Part shown: positions 23,501-38,500 of the stretch, piece by piece
Position numbering within the stretch: the first letter of the stretch is position 1
Layout: every line of letters begins with the position of its first letter
NCBI GenBank assembly: GCA_964023205.1
Contig: OZ026848.1
Span: 33,095,912-33,159,911 of the forward strand
Source of the DNA: Lutraria lutraria
Lineage: Eukaryota; Mollusca; Bivalvia; Venerida; Mactridae
Direction: 5' to 3'
Length of the DNA stretch: 64,000 nt
Notes under the pieces: model-generated
What the model was told of the DNA's origin: nothing
The model's database searches: none
Seen by the model: only the letters and a program-made list of their open reading frames with translations
Program-made: the position numbers and the translations under genes

Positions 23501-26500
23501 TGTTGTGTCTTAGTTTTTTTCGCGGGGAAAATGCGAAAAACATGACATGGCATAAAACAGCCACCATATATATTATTTACGCCACTTATGTATACATAAG
23601 AAATGTTCAGTGCAGGACTTCACTCTATTGTTGATCTCTCCATGGTCTACTTTTTGCATAATTAAATCAATTTTATATTCACAACTTTGAATCTGGTGAT
23701 CTTAAAAGGTAAGAAATGATGTGATGACATAGATCAACAATATTTACAAAAAATGAACATTTTTACAGTAAATGTATTAAAGTATTTACCTTTCATAATA
23801 CGGGTCATCAACTCTGTAGGGATCAAAGTCTCGTCTGTAGGAAACTCGGAAATCATCGAAAGGATCAGGTGGATATCGGCCCCTAAAATGAGGGTCCCTA
23901 CCCTCTATAGGTCTGGGTCTAGCAGCAGGTGGTGGTCTGTAAGGGTCAGGGCCATACTGATCATAGGGATCTCTGATATAAGGGTCAGCATGATCTTTTT
24001 CATAGGATCTTCTTTCTGGTTCAGGATCTCTGTAGGTAAAACACAAAACATAGAGAGGTAAGTCTATAACGACAATACACCAGAAAGAAAGAAGTTTAAA
24101 ATGTTACAAAAATCTAATAAGGTAGCATTTTTATTTTGTCAATTACAAAACTTGTTACATCAAGTTTTTGCCATTTATTTCAAGTCATTTCATCTTACTT
24201 ATGATACACTAAAAATCATATGATTCAAATCTACACAGATATAACCTTCACTGCAAATCAATTTATCTAAACATTAACAACAGCTCCAACAAGAGAAGAA
24301 ATAGGGAGTTGATGCAGCTTGTCTTCATTCAGATATTTATCTTATTTCTAAATGTTAGCAATAGATCACATTGTGGCCTTATTTAACAGTTGGTCTTAGG
24401 TTTTATTGTATACAAAAAGATTACCTTCTACGCTGATGTTCAGGAGTTGGCCTGGATCTCTTTACTGGTGGTTCATGTTTGTCTATATCCCTAAACTGGC
24501 CATGTTCTGTAGGTATATACAAACATGGTACACTCAATGATACATGAACAACTGATACATCAGGAGAATAGATCAGAGTTCATTAATACACTCAATGAAA
24601 TGTATACATTGATACGTCCAGAGAGAGAAAATGTGTCTGTAGGGAGGGAGAGAGGGAAAGTTAGAGAGAAAGGAAGGGAGAAAGAGAGGAGGGAGATAGA
24701 GTTAGAGAGGGAAAGTTAGAGGGAAAGTTAGAGAGAAAGAAAGGGAGAAAGAGAGGAGGGAGATAGAGTTAGAGAGGGAAAGTTAGAGAGAAAGGAAGGG
24801 AGAAAGAGAGGAGGGAGATAGAGTTAGAGAGAGAAAGGGAGGGAGAAAGAGGGGAGATAGAGTTAGAGAGAGAAAGGGAGGGAGAAAGAGGGGAGATAGG
24901 GAAATAGAGTTAGAGGAGGGAGAAAGAGGAGGGGTGGAGATAGAGATAATGTATCTACAGAGAGAGGGAGAGTTAGAAAGCGAAAGACAAAAGAGGGGTA
25001 GAGTTAGAGAGGGAGGGAGAGTTAGAGAGGGAGGGAGATAGTGACTTAGAAAATGGGAGAGAGATAGAGAAAAAAGAGAAGGAGATAGTTAGAGAAGGGG
25101 AGACAGATAGAGAGAAAGAGAGTGCTGGATGTGATTGATCAAGTAATATCCAATAAATAGGTAAAAAAAAACTACATACTAATAAGAAATCAAATTCATC
25201 AATTAAGAGCATTGTATACAAATAGGTACTTATTTTGTTTCTGATATAAAATTGGTAAATGTGGTAATTACATTCAAATAAAATATGCAGATGGCTTCAA
25301 TCTATATCAATCAAAGATATCAGCAGCAGTTTCATTTTTTTTAAATATCATCATGTGAATCAACTATATGATATTTTGACTTAATGCACCCTCATTGGTT
25401 ACTAGTTGTTCCATTAATCACAAAATAGAATGGTACAATAAGGTGGTGGGGTAAACATACCTCTAACTTTAGCCTTATTTTGACTAATAACTGGTTTCAA
25501 ACCTTTATCAATATCATGCACAATCTTACTGATTTCATTTGAACATTTCACCATTTCTACCTGAAAAGAATAGTTTTAAAATCAGAAACACACCACAAAA
25601 TGGGATTCATATATTTTACATATCAATCAAACAATAGGTACTGATAATAACAAGAGGTCATTTTTTTATTTACTCCTAGGCTGGCCATTGTACACCGGGT
25701 GACATTTCTCCACACTGCAGCCTGGCTCAATAAGGACAATACTGCCAAAGTATTTTTTTTTATTTTCACATATACCGTAAACACTCGTGTATATGTCGTA
25801 CTTTTTTACTTCCAAAATCGGGACCAAAAAAGTAGTGCATGCTATACAAGGAGGTAGATTTCAATCCCATGTTTTCTACGACTCAAACAAAAAGTCAAAA
25901 TGGATTCTGAAGTATTTTTTTCACACTTACCTAATGTTGTAAAACATAAAATCCACAACAATCCTTATATAAACTATTATTGATCTATTGTTATTAGACA
26001 AAGCACTGAAGCACAGCTAAAATGTCAAACAGGTCAGAAACATGTGTGGTCACTAAACTGCTAGCCAACATCACACAAATATCAGACACAGACGGCGGCA
26101 GTATGTCTTTGATCTTTATAATTCACCGCTCTTTGATCCTGCCTCAGTGTTAGTAAATTTATGTGAGCTGATCGACTGTTTTATTTGAGGTACAATGTTT
26201 AAATGTCATCGTACGCAAAGGGGTGTCAATAATAATTCGGATTTTTTATGAAAATTTTCATGAAATGGCACGGTTATAATTATTTAATCTGCCCTGAAGG
26301 ATATTCTATAATGCAAACTGAATTAAATATGGAAACAATGTGGTTGAAGCAAAAAATGTCAGCCATGTATAATGTTCTTAATTTGGCTATACATGTATTG
26401 ACACCCTTGTGGGCCCTAAATTAACTCCAGAATCTTCGCAAAATTAGGTCTTCAAATCTGGCAGCTGAAGTATTGATTTTTTATTGTGTCACATGTTAGT

Positions 26501-29500
26501 TGTTAAGAAATGCAGGATTACTGGTAGCCTTGACACTTTGTTAATTGCATAAAATTGACACAATTTCGCAGGTAGGTATGTAATTTGATGTTATACGTTC
26601 TTACACAAATTTTTTTCCAGGATTTCAACTGTTTTTTTTTACCTGCGTCCTATACAAAAGTGCGACATATACATGAGTGTTTACAGTAAGAACTCCTCTC
26701 ACTCTTGTTATTCTATAATTTGAGTAATTTACATACAGTGAAACCTGTGAACAAAGGCCAACCTTGGGAAAGACATAATATGGCCTGTATTGACAGTAGG
26801 CCTGTATTGACAGTAGGCCTTTATTCAGAGTTCATTTTCTTCTAAATAAATCATTTTTAAAAAGAATGGTAGTATGGCCTTAGCGGGCCTATATTCAGAG
26901 GACGTCACTAACACAGATTTAACTGAATTTATTTGGTTTGTTTTCTGTTACTGTATACGTCTTTAATTCTGCGGGTGCAAAATTTGGGGTTTTTAAGATG
27001 TTCATGAATTGGCAGATTCTATATTTGGCGGTTTCATATCCAACTGCTAAAATAAAACCATGTCCTGTCTTCTTAAGGGCCAAAATTAAAACACTTGTCT
27101 TAAGAATATAAGTTTCCACCATTTTCAAGGGTAATAATTAGACTATTTTACTAAATATCTTCATAACTACTATCACATCAAGCGAGGAATGTATAAACAG
27201 CAAGAATAAGATACATGAAAGTGTTGGTAATTACTTGGGATCGAACATTAGTTAACACAATGGCTAAAAGTGTTTTGATAATTTATTTTAAATTGACACA
27301 TATTGTTATTATATCTGGTTAGTTAAGTCTTTCTCTACGTGCCGACGATATAAGTTTTATATGGTGTGACAAATAAGCTGTATTGTTTTAATCCATTAGA
27401 TTTTACCTTGTTTCAATTAAGATTTACCCTAAGGCAATAAACGTAATGCATGTACTTTAACTGATGAAAGTAAACAAGTAATAATACATGTACAAACATA
27501 CTAAACAAACAAAATAGTTACGTGAAAGTGTGACACCTTTTGATAACAAAAGTTACAATAATTTTCTTTGACAAAATAATTGGCGGTGTTCATTATTGGC
27601 ATGGTTTTATATCGGCGCGGTCTAGATTTGGCGGTTCCGATGCTGACCGCCAATATCGCAAAAAGAAAACGGGCGCCAATATTAAGATGTATACAGTATC
27701 TCAATTTTTGAGTTAAAAACTTACTTTAAGCTGACTTTCAACACCAGGTTCTTTCATTATTTTCACCTTGACCTTTGGACGACCTTTTTCGAGTTCTACC
27801 TTCTGAGCATACTCTTCAATATGTGTACTTATCTCCGATCTCTTCTTTCTAACGTTAAATGTTACGAGATATTCATGGGTTGAAGCATCATTTACTTCCT
27901 GTGGAGAATAATTTATTAGATTTATGTATGTGTTCCTTAACAGTCCATTCTACAGCTATGGTCATTTCAGAATCGCCCGAGAGACTGTAGATATAATAGG
28001 ACAGGGCATTTATCCATACACTTATTTCAAATACTTATTTCTGGTTCTTTATTATGCTCAGTGTATAGTAATCGATACATGCCTCACCCACTTCCTGTGA
28101 TTTCCTTGACATGGTACAGGGCTAGGTAGAGGGAATGGGAACAATGAATAAGTGTCACATTTCATTATAACTAAAGTTAAATCATTCCTGTGACGTCATC
28201 CTTTTGTTCTCACTGTCCAATAATTTTACGAATGGATCGCTCTCAATGGACAGCTGTCCGTTATTTTTTGTAATATTGGAGTGTAGTCGACATATTGGAC
28301 TGCAACTCAAATCTGGACACTAAAAACGACGCATGCGTAAGATTATCGAATGCTGTAATGATCTGAAAATAAACATATCTTACGAGTCTTTTCAAGGACT
28401 TGTATATATGTATAGAAGTCCATGGTCTTTTTTAAGATTTTAATGAAAATGCAGCAGTACTGTATCATAGTGTTCGTATTTATAAGCAGGTTGTACTATA
28501 AACTGCCCGAATAGCTCAGTTTGCAGAACATCTGATTGCAAGAAGTAGGTTGCGGATTCGAGCCCCGCATCGGGTACATTAATTTCCACTTCCTATTACC
28601 TTTGGTGCCATGAATGTGAGACAAACCATGGAATACTACACTGAGGGTGAAGCAAAGATTGGGTTAGTCAAAAACCTCTGATTGTCGTGATAAATTAATT
28701 TGAATAAAACAGTAGGATGAATGTAGCAGTACTGTACATTGTACTTGTATTTATGAATTGGCTGTAATATTGTTAACCCGATAAGCTCAGTTGGTAGAGC
28801 TTTCTGACTTGCAAGCAGGAGATCGCGGGTTAAGCCCAGCACCGGTTGCATTATATTCCGCCCATTGTGTACAACAAAAATATATATGAAGAATCAATTG
28901 ATCAAATTTCATAATACTCAATACAATTCATACCTTAAAATATTACAAATCAGATCAAACGAAAGTGTTACATAAATAATCCTACATAAACAGTTTTTTT
29001 CCTATTCACATCTTCCACATTGTTCCACGCTGTTTTACAAACCCATTCCTAACAAACGAATACATAGGAATGATACGGCTTGGGTCGATGGGAACAGGTT
29101 TGAATAAAATGTACATTCCCCGTGCTACCCGTGCAGTGTGATTGAAAGAGTTGATTTAAAGGTACCTACCGTAACGGCTTTTAAGCAGTTAAATTCACAC
29201 GCTATCTTGTCTATTTATCTGGTCATAATAATGCAAGAAAATGAATCCTAAAGTCAATATCCTTCTTTAGTGACTTTTAATGAGTAAAGTGTATTGACGA
29301 ATGCCTTTAAAAATAATAAATTGTCATGGTCAATGAATTGTGTAATCCTATCGAAATGATTTAAGTTACATATAAACCTCAAACTGCCCATTATGTAAAA
29401 TATTGGAGTGTATTCGGCGCTACGCGCCTCAAACACTCCAATATTTTACATAATGGACAGTTATCGGCTTATATCTATCACCTAATACCCTACTGACATG

Positions 29501-32500
29501 ATTTAAATATGGTTTTCATTGGGCTAAGGGCTAAAAAGAAGCAAGAAGGCCAAGATGGCTCACATGACAATCACTGTTCACTCATTAAAACATTGTTTTG
29601 AACCGGTGACCTAGTTTTTGACCCCAGATGACCCATGTTACAACTTGTCCTACATATAAATAACATTCTGACAAGGTTTTATGCTGATCCAATCAAAACA
29701 GTGACTTTTAGAGTATTCACAAAGTTTTCCAGCAAATTGCCCTAGTGACCTAGTTTTTTACCAGAAATTACCTTTTATCAAACTTGACCTAAATATCACT
29801 GAAATAAACATTCTGACAAAGTTTCATGAAGATCCAATCAAAACAGTGATTTCTAAAGTGTTCACAAGGTTTTCCCTTATTTGGCCCTGGTGACCTAGTT
29901 TTTTTTATCCCAAATGGCCCAATATCGAACTCATCCGAGATTTTGTCAATATTAACATTCTGACCCAGTTTTGCAATATTTGAGCTAAAAATGTGGCCCC
30001 TAGTGTGTTCACAAGGTAAAGTTTGACGACGCACAGACGCACAACGCCGGACAAAGACTGATCACAAAAGCTTACCCTGTCACTTTGTGACATGCAAGCT
30101 AAAAAACAAATAACAGAAAAAATACACATTTTTACAAAGACTTATATACATACATGGATTCGCAACTGCTAAAAATAGCTCAAACGATATTGTTCGGCGA
30201 TCCCACAATGCATTGCTATATACACGGCAATGTCCGACAGCTGTAACTGGGTGTTTACGAATTTGATTATACTAAAAAAAACTCTGGCAATTGGGCACGG
30301 GAAATTGGACTTTTATTGGTAAAGGATGCAACAAATTCCTTAAAGATATTAAGATACATTTATAATCCACAAAGTCTAAGCATTGAAAAAGGCATCAGTC
30401 GAACATTTTAAATTCCAAGACGGCGGACATCTATTATAATCCTTTCGTCTCCGAGATTAAACATTCGGAATACCACGGATATTTTCGATGTCATTATCAT
30501 TCGGATTATCACGGATATTTTCGTATTTTCGCTTTTGTAAATAATAGCTTGTATTCCCGTTGATTCACGTCTTATTATCGCGGGATTTGATTACTTTAAA
30601 CTGTTAATACGGAAGTTGCGAATCCATGTATGTATATAAGTCCTTGATTTTTACAAACAGAAGTATATCTCAGAAAAAAGCCAGAAAATCAGATTCTATT
30701 AAAAATAATAAATACTAAAACTTTTGACATAATTTTTGAAAGTAATAAAAACTGATAAAACGAGAAGTGTTTGTGAAACATGGATGCCCTCTAACAGTCA
30801 ATTGGATAGTAAAACCTTGCTTGACTTTGACCTACTGACCAATAAATAGGGGTCATTTCCATGTTACGACCAACCTCCAAACCAAATCTGAAGGACCTTA
30901 GGCCAAATCGTTCTCAAGTTATTGCCCGGACAAGATTTGGTTAGGGACGGACCAACCGACTGACATGTGCAAAGCAACCTCTTTCCTTCAAATGGGGATA
31001 TAAATGTGAATGTTGACAAACAGAAATCTACATACAAAGTATTTCATACGATGTTTCACTCCTATCAAATGTGGGACGATGGCTGACTCATCACACTTTG
31101 ACTCACACAGGTTACACACATATCTAGCTATACCATGAGGATCTTCTTTCTGAAATTCTGTGATATATTCCAAACCTGAAATACAAACATAGATACAGTA
31201 AAAACCTCGATCATCCAAAATCAGATTATCCGAAAATGTGGTATTATCTGAAAAGAACTTTCGGTACCCATTTCTGTCTATATATTTCAATATAAAATAC
31301 ATGAAACATGATAATCCGAAACCATGGATTATCCGAAATAATATTTCGGTCCCATCTATTTTTGATAATTATTGAGGTTTTACTGTAGTTTTAATTAATA
31401 CCAATTCATTGAAAGTACTTCAGACTGAAATAGATCATGTGACAAAGGCCAGAATTTCCCAGGCTATCAGCCAGAACTGATCTATCAAAGAGCAGTCCTC
31501 AATATCAGGCTTAACAAGAAACGTGGCACGAAACCAGGTTTTCCAAGGCTTCAATACCACAGTACTCTAGAATTCTGTGCTAAGACTTCATCAGTAGCTC
31601 AGTCTCCGCAGTGGCTAATAAGTTAACAGTGACCTTTACCCTATTGGCATAGAATGCAATCCCAAGCTTGGTTTCTATTTAAGCTACCTACACAAAAAAT
31701 TTCATCCCAATATCTTAATCCTTAATTAAGTTACTCACCAAAAACAGATTTTCTATTTTCAGTAACAGTGACCTTGACCAAACTGACCCCAAATACAACT
31801 CCAAGCTAAGCTTTCATGCAAGGTTGCTAAATACCCAGTTTAGTCAAGATTAATCATTCCAAACTGAGTAATTGACCGGAAAATTATTTCTATATTTAGT
31901 AACAGTGACCTTGACCCTACTGGCCCTTGATGCAATTCAAAAGCATGGACTGTATGTAAGCTACCTACACACAAAATGTCATAGCAATATCTCAATCCTT
32001 AAATAAGTTATTTACCGAAAACTTATTTTCTTTTTTTAGTAACAGTGACCTTGACCAAACTGACCCAAATACAATCCCAAGCAAAGATTTCATGCAAGGA
32101 TACTAAATATCCATTTAAGTCAACATTAGTCATTCCAAACTTAAGTTATTGACTGGACACTGATTTTCTAATTTTAGTATCAGTGGCCTTGACCTTGACC
32201 CCACAGATCTCAAATACAATCCCAAGTTAGGTTTTGATTCAAGAATCCTACATACCAAGTTTAGTCAAGATTGGTCAATCCAAACTTAAGTTATTGACCG
32301 GACACCGCCTGTTTTCACTTCACTTTGTGAAAACCTGGTTAATAAAGAAAATGGCCTGCATGTAAATTTCTTCATGAAGTTGAGGAATTTGCTCACTTCA
32401 ATACTTGTATGGTATAAACAGTTTATCAACATTACATTATGTAGGACCTAAGTACACCTGTTCCCAGACTTTCTATAAATAACCACAACTATATCATACA

Positions 32501-35500
32501 TGACATAGCTGCTTAACAATAAGCTTTCAAAAAAAAATGTTTCTAGTAAAAATGTCATAAAGGAACATAACTTACAACCAGATTATTCAACATACATTTC
32601 TAACTCAACTAATTAACTACCATCTAACCTGTAAACAAAGGCCACCATTGGGAAAGAAAAAATATTTACTCTGTTGACAGGTGGTCTTTAATTGGTCTTA
32701 TATCAGAGGTCATTATGCTCTCAATAATAAATGACATTTTAAAAAGAATGGCCTTTATTTACAGGGTGACTTTTTAATTTGGAGGTGGCTGCTTACACAT
32801 GTTGGACAGAACAACTAATAATACAAACAAAGAAACAAACTGACCAATTATTGGTGCCCTCACACGAGCAATTAATCTATTGACCTTGGACACACGATCT
32901 GTTGTTTCATGTACAACCAGCTCAGATGACTTCTTCTTAGTAACAACTGGAAATATTCAATATAGAATCCTAAGTTAGTGTGTTCATATTATTATCCATG
33001 TTTTGTATTGTATATGTACTTGTGTTTATGTGTTAAGTGAATGTGAAGTTTAGTTTACAGCCATGTATGGAACCATGAGATAATATCATACACCTCATGT
33101 GACTGGAGATATCACATTATATACTGTGACTGAACATATCGTATCATATACCTCATGCAACTAGATATATCACATAGTATATCTCATGTGACTACAGATA
33201 TCACATTACATAACTCAAGTAATCAGAGATATCATATCATACACCTAAAGTGACCACATGTATATCATACACGTCCTGTGATTAGAGATATCATATAATA
33301 TACCTCATGTGACTAGAGATATTTGTCATAAATCTCATATAACTAGAGATATCACAACATACACCTCATGCAACTGGGCATATCACAAAATACACCTCAA
33401 GTGACTAGAGATATCATATCATATACCTCAAGTGATAAGAGATATCACATCATATATCTCATATAACTAGAGATATCACAAGATATACCTCAAGAAACAA
33501 GAGATATCACACCATATACCTCATGCGACTAGAGATATCATTTCATATACCTAAAGTGACAGGAGATACCACATAATATATCACATGTGACTACAGATAT
33601 CACGTTATATAATTCAAGTGACCTGAGATATCATGTTATATACCTAAAGTGACCTCAGGTATATCATACACCTCATGTGATAAGAGATATCATATACTAT
33701 ACCTCATATTACTAGAGATATCTGTCAAAGATCTCATATAACTAGACATATCACAAAATACATCTCAAGTGATATCACTTTATATACATCAAGTGACTAG
33801 AGATATCACATCATATATCTCATATAACTAGATATATCACAAGATATACTTAAAGTAACTACAGACATCACATCATATATCTCATGTGGCTAGAGATATC
33901 ACATAATCTATCTCATATAACTAAAGATATCACACAATATACTACATATAACTAAGGATATCACACAATATACTACATATAACTAAAGATATCACACAAT
34001 ATACTACATATAACTAAGGATATCACACAATATACTACATATAACTAAAGATATCACACAATATACTACATATAACTAAGGATATCACACAATATACTAT
34101 GTATAACTAAAGATATCACACAATATACTACATATAACTAAGGATATCACACAATATACTACATATAACTAAGGATATCACACAATATACTACATATAAC
34201 TAAAGATATCACACAATATACAACATATAACTAAAGATATCACACAATATACAACATATAACTAAGGATATCACACAATATACTATGTATAACTAAAGAT
34301 ATCACACAATATACTACATATAACTAAGGATATCACACAATATACTACATATAACTAAGGATATCACACAATATACTACATATAACTAAAGATATCACAC
34401 AATATACAACATATAACTAAAGATATCACACAATATACAACATATAACTAAAGATATCACACAATATACTACATATAACTAAGGATATCACACAATATAC
34501 TACATATAACTAAAGATATCACACAATATACTACATATAACTAAAGATATCACACAATATACTACATATAACTAAGGATATCACACAATATACTACATAC
34601 AACTCAAGATATCACACAATATACTACATATAACTAAGGATATCACACAATATACCACATATAACTAAAGATATCACACAATATAATATGTATAACTAAA
34701 GATATCACACAATATACTACATATAACTAAAGATATCACACAATATACTACATATAACTAAGGATATCACACAATATACTACATATAACTAAAGATATCA
34801 CACAATATACTATGTATAACTAAGGATATCACACAACATACTACATATAACTAAGTATTTTACATCATTTACAGTTTAACACAATGTCATGGTCCATGAA
34901 ACATTCAACTGTTCATGCATATCAAATAAAACAGCATACAAGAGTAAGTATCTAAAACAAAAAGATTGACACAAACAACAATTGTCAATTAACATTGAGT
35001 CCTCTTTGAGCACTTGGAGCAAACAATACAAATTAAATCAACATTCTTTAAGCAGATTTTATTATCAGAATGTTTTTTTAGAAATACTGGCAGATAATTC
35101 ACAACAGATAATCCTTCTGCAAACTAAGGAATAACATGACACAGTTAAAACAACAATACATGAACAACAGAGTGACAGAAAGGCAAATATGCACTCATTT
35201 ATTTGACGACAGCAAAGCAGGTTTATCTTAAAATTCCATTTTCCAGCTTATAAACAGGTCTGGATATACATGATAAATCTCTCAATAATTAATTCTTTAA
35301 CTTCAATTAAATAACATACAACTACATCACATACTTCCTTACGCACATGAGAATAAAAGTAGACAATGAATAAACACATTTAGTAAGACTGTGTTTTTAT
35401 TTGCACACTAGTATTTCTTCATTTAAAACTTAAATAATAATAAAATCATTTTTGAGTTTAGACACCAAGCCTTTGGTAAAGCTAACACTCTCAGACATTT

Positions 35501-38500
35501 TTTTCACTCGTGATTAATGTCATACCAACTGCCAGGTTTATTTGGAAACAATTTCCAGCTTAAATGGTGGAGGAAGAGATTGGTAAAACCGTCTCCTCTT
35601 TTGTAAACTTGCTGGATAGCTTCCCCACATGTGAAATTTTGTCCCATGTGGATTTCCTTAATTTCCCTGCATCATTTGATGACAGGTTGGGATGAAAATG
35701 TAAAATTACACAACTCAGTGTTGTCTATCAAGGATTATATGGTACAATAAAGATGAATTGTTATTACAAAATAAAGATATGAATATGGTCAAAGTTCTAC
35801 TCCATTTCTGCAATGATCCTATTATGCAGTATACATTCAATTTCAAAACTGCAATCCTTTGCTCCAGAAGTGATAATGAAAAGTTGTATTCATTCATCAA
35901 TCCATCTTGAGACTCTGCTGACCATCAAGTTTCATAGATCACCATCTTTTAATACAATCTCTTTTAGATCAAGCTTCACTCCATAATAGTTCCACGATCT
36001 TGGTGTAGAATATTAACAGTTCTTGGATGTAAACAAAAGTTTCCATGTATGCACTATGTAATAAAACAGTAAGTTTTACTCCATCAGAGCACAAAACACT
36101 TCAGAATATTTCTTGTAGTCCGAAGAATCTTTCATGGAAGAACGATGGTATATCACTTCAGGAAAGACTTACCTTTGTTTGTTAATTCATTCCGTCATGT
36201 AATCTTTGTAATAATTGGATCAATAACTATAATATTGCTTACATTAAAATTTTATTTTTATTATATTATTCAGCCAATTTCACACGATCTGACTTCAGAA
36301 TAAAACAATGTAAGAAAAGTGTTTCTTAAATTCAGACAAATATTCTACCACAGCATTTAAATATCTTTTACCAAACATTATTTTATACCTGAATGTCCGA
36401 TAAGGTACAATACATCAATATAATAAATTGGTTCCCTAAATATGCACTGTCATCTTTGCAATTTATTTGCTACATTGATGACTAACTGAAGATAAGGCTT
36501 AACATCAAACAAAAGTTTTTACTTTTAAAATATGGAAATTTTCATGTACGCTTGTAAACAGGTCATAAATGGCAACCAAGAATCACTCACCATCTAAATT
36601 AAGAGATCCAACTGAAGCATATCTTTAAATTGACAATCTCACTTACCTTTGCAGCTAAACATTTCTCAGAAGAATTGATCAAAGAAAAATGATCTGTGAT
36701 AGTAGTATCAGCACAGAAGCCCAACATTGAAGTATGCTTACATACACAGTTTAATCTACTGGTATGTTGTATTTAATTTAAACTTATTTATTTTACATTG
36801 ATTGTACAGCAAGTTCTTACAATTTATATTAACTACTCTCACTGACTGCTTCCTGGATTCTTACCAGTATTTGCGCCGAATTATAGGATCATGAAGGTCA
36901 AATTCCACCGCAGACAGGTTTGAACCCACAACCTCTGGGTTAGGATTTCGACACGAACACCACTGCAGCTCCATTACATTGTATTCAATTTTATGTAACA
37001 TGTACACATTCATTACATACAGTAGAAATCTCATTCAGCAACAAATTCAATACAAAAAATATCTTGTTATAACAACCATCAATTAGACTTTTTCTCTACA
37101 TCAAAATTGTATAATGCAACAACCACAATAGTGAGATTCAGGGTTTTCATCAAGTTTTCCTGTAAGAGGCCAAACAGCTTTCCACGCTCATTTCAAACAT
37201 TGTAAATGATACATTTAGGATTTTTAGACGGCCCATTTTCGTTTCTAAGCAGTCAAATTGCCCTCAGGATGCCTCCATTGAAAACACTGGAGACTGGTAA
37301 TTTTAGTCCTGCACCATGAGACAACATTAGGCAGAGGTAGACAGTTGTTTATGTTGGTTATCTTGGGTAACTAACCAGAACTATCCCCCCTCCCAAACCA
37401 GGCAACTGGTAACCATAAAATGAGTGAGTTCAAGGACTGGTCAAAAGGATATAGCACTATCAGTCAGTCATGGAGAAATATTTAATTGGATCATATAAAG
37501 ATTAATTTCCACTAAATAATGAAAATAATGTTGCTGACTCACCACCAAGTTTTGCCATTTCAAGTTTCTGAAAAACAAAACAATATTACTAGTTACAGGA
37601 GTAAACACAAATAATTTGCGTGTCTTTTTTGCTTTAATTTTCCAAGTAAAATTTAATCCTAGAAGCTTAACTCTAGTAGATTCATCATTCTATTAACTGT
37701 ATTGTTTGTTTGTTTATTTGAGTTTTACGCCCCTTTTCAACAGTCAGAGTTATATGAGACGGAGACAGTTCACCTAACCATCACTCCTGGGAAGAACCAG
37801 TACTAGACTCCCATCCTCAGTAAGCAACTGTCTACTTTCTCACATAAAGAGACATGGTCGGTAGCTGGGCTAGAACCCATGATCCTTAATTATTGGGAGG
37901 TTGCAGTGATTAGAAGTCAGCTTAACCACTCGACCATGGAGACAAGTCAATTAACTGTAAAGAAACATATCGCTATCAATACATTAAAAAGAAATAAACA
38001 TGGTGAATGATTACTAAAATTGAAATAAGCTGATGCAGTAATTATTACTCAAAGTCACACTGAAATACCAAAGATTTAATTTACACAAATATACAAACCA
38101 TTCTGCAACCTTTAATTTATTTCTGTGAACAAATCATGTAGTTTCATAAATTGTTAATGTCTAGTAATATTTCATCCTAATTAACAAGAAATCAACAAAC
38201 CTTCTACATACATGTAACTTACAAACACAGACTTAGTGAAAGGCAAAAAAATCTGCCAGACATTCGGACTGACAAGCTTGAAAATTCTGTCAGACCAAAA
38301 GGAAATCTGCTTGTAATATATAGTATAAATGTGTATACATCAGGTACGTAAGTTGCTGGACAGCTGGACTGAGGTGATAAGATTCTTTATCGGACCAACA
38401 CACAAGCTATCGGACAAGTCTGCCTGTCCAATGCCTTTCGCGAAGTCTGCAAACATACTAATGTTCTCTACAGTGGTAAAAACATGATTTATATTCATTC

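Noticed and set aside
28503..28850. Two tRNA-Ala-like genes
   Set aside because: Anticodon stems are mismatched and each sits in a larger duplicated SINE unit; scored as tRNA-derived repeats.
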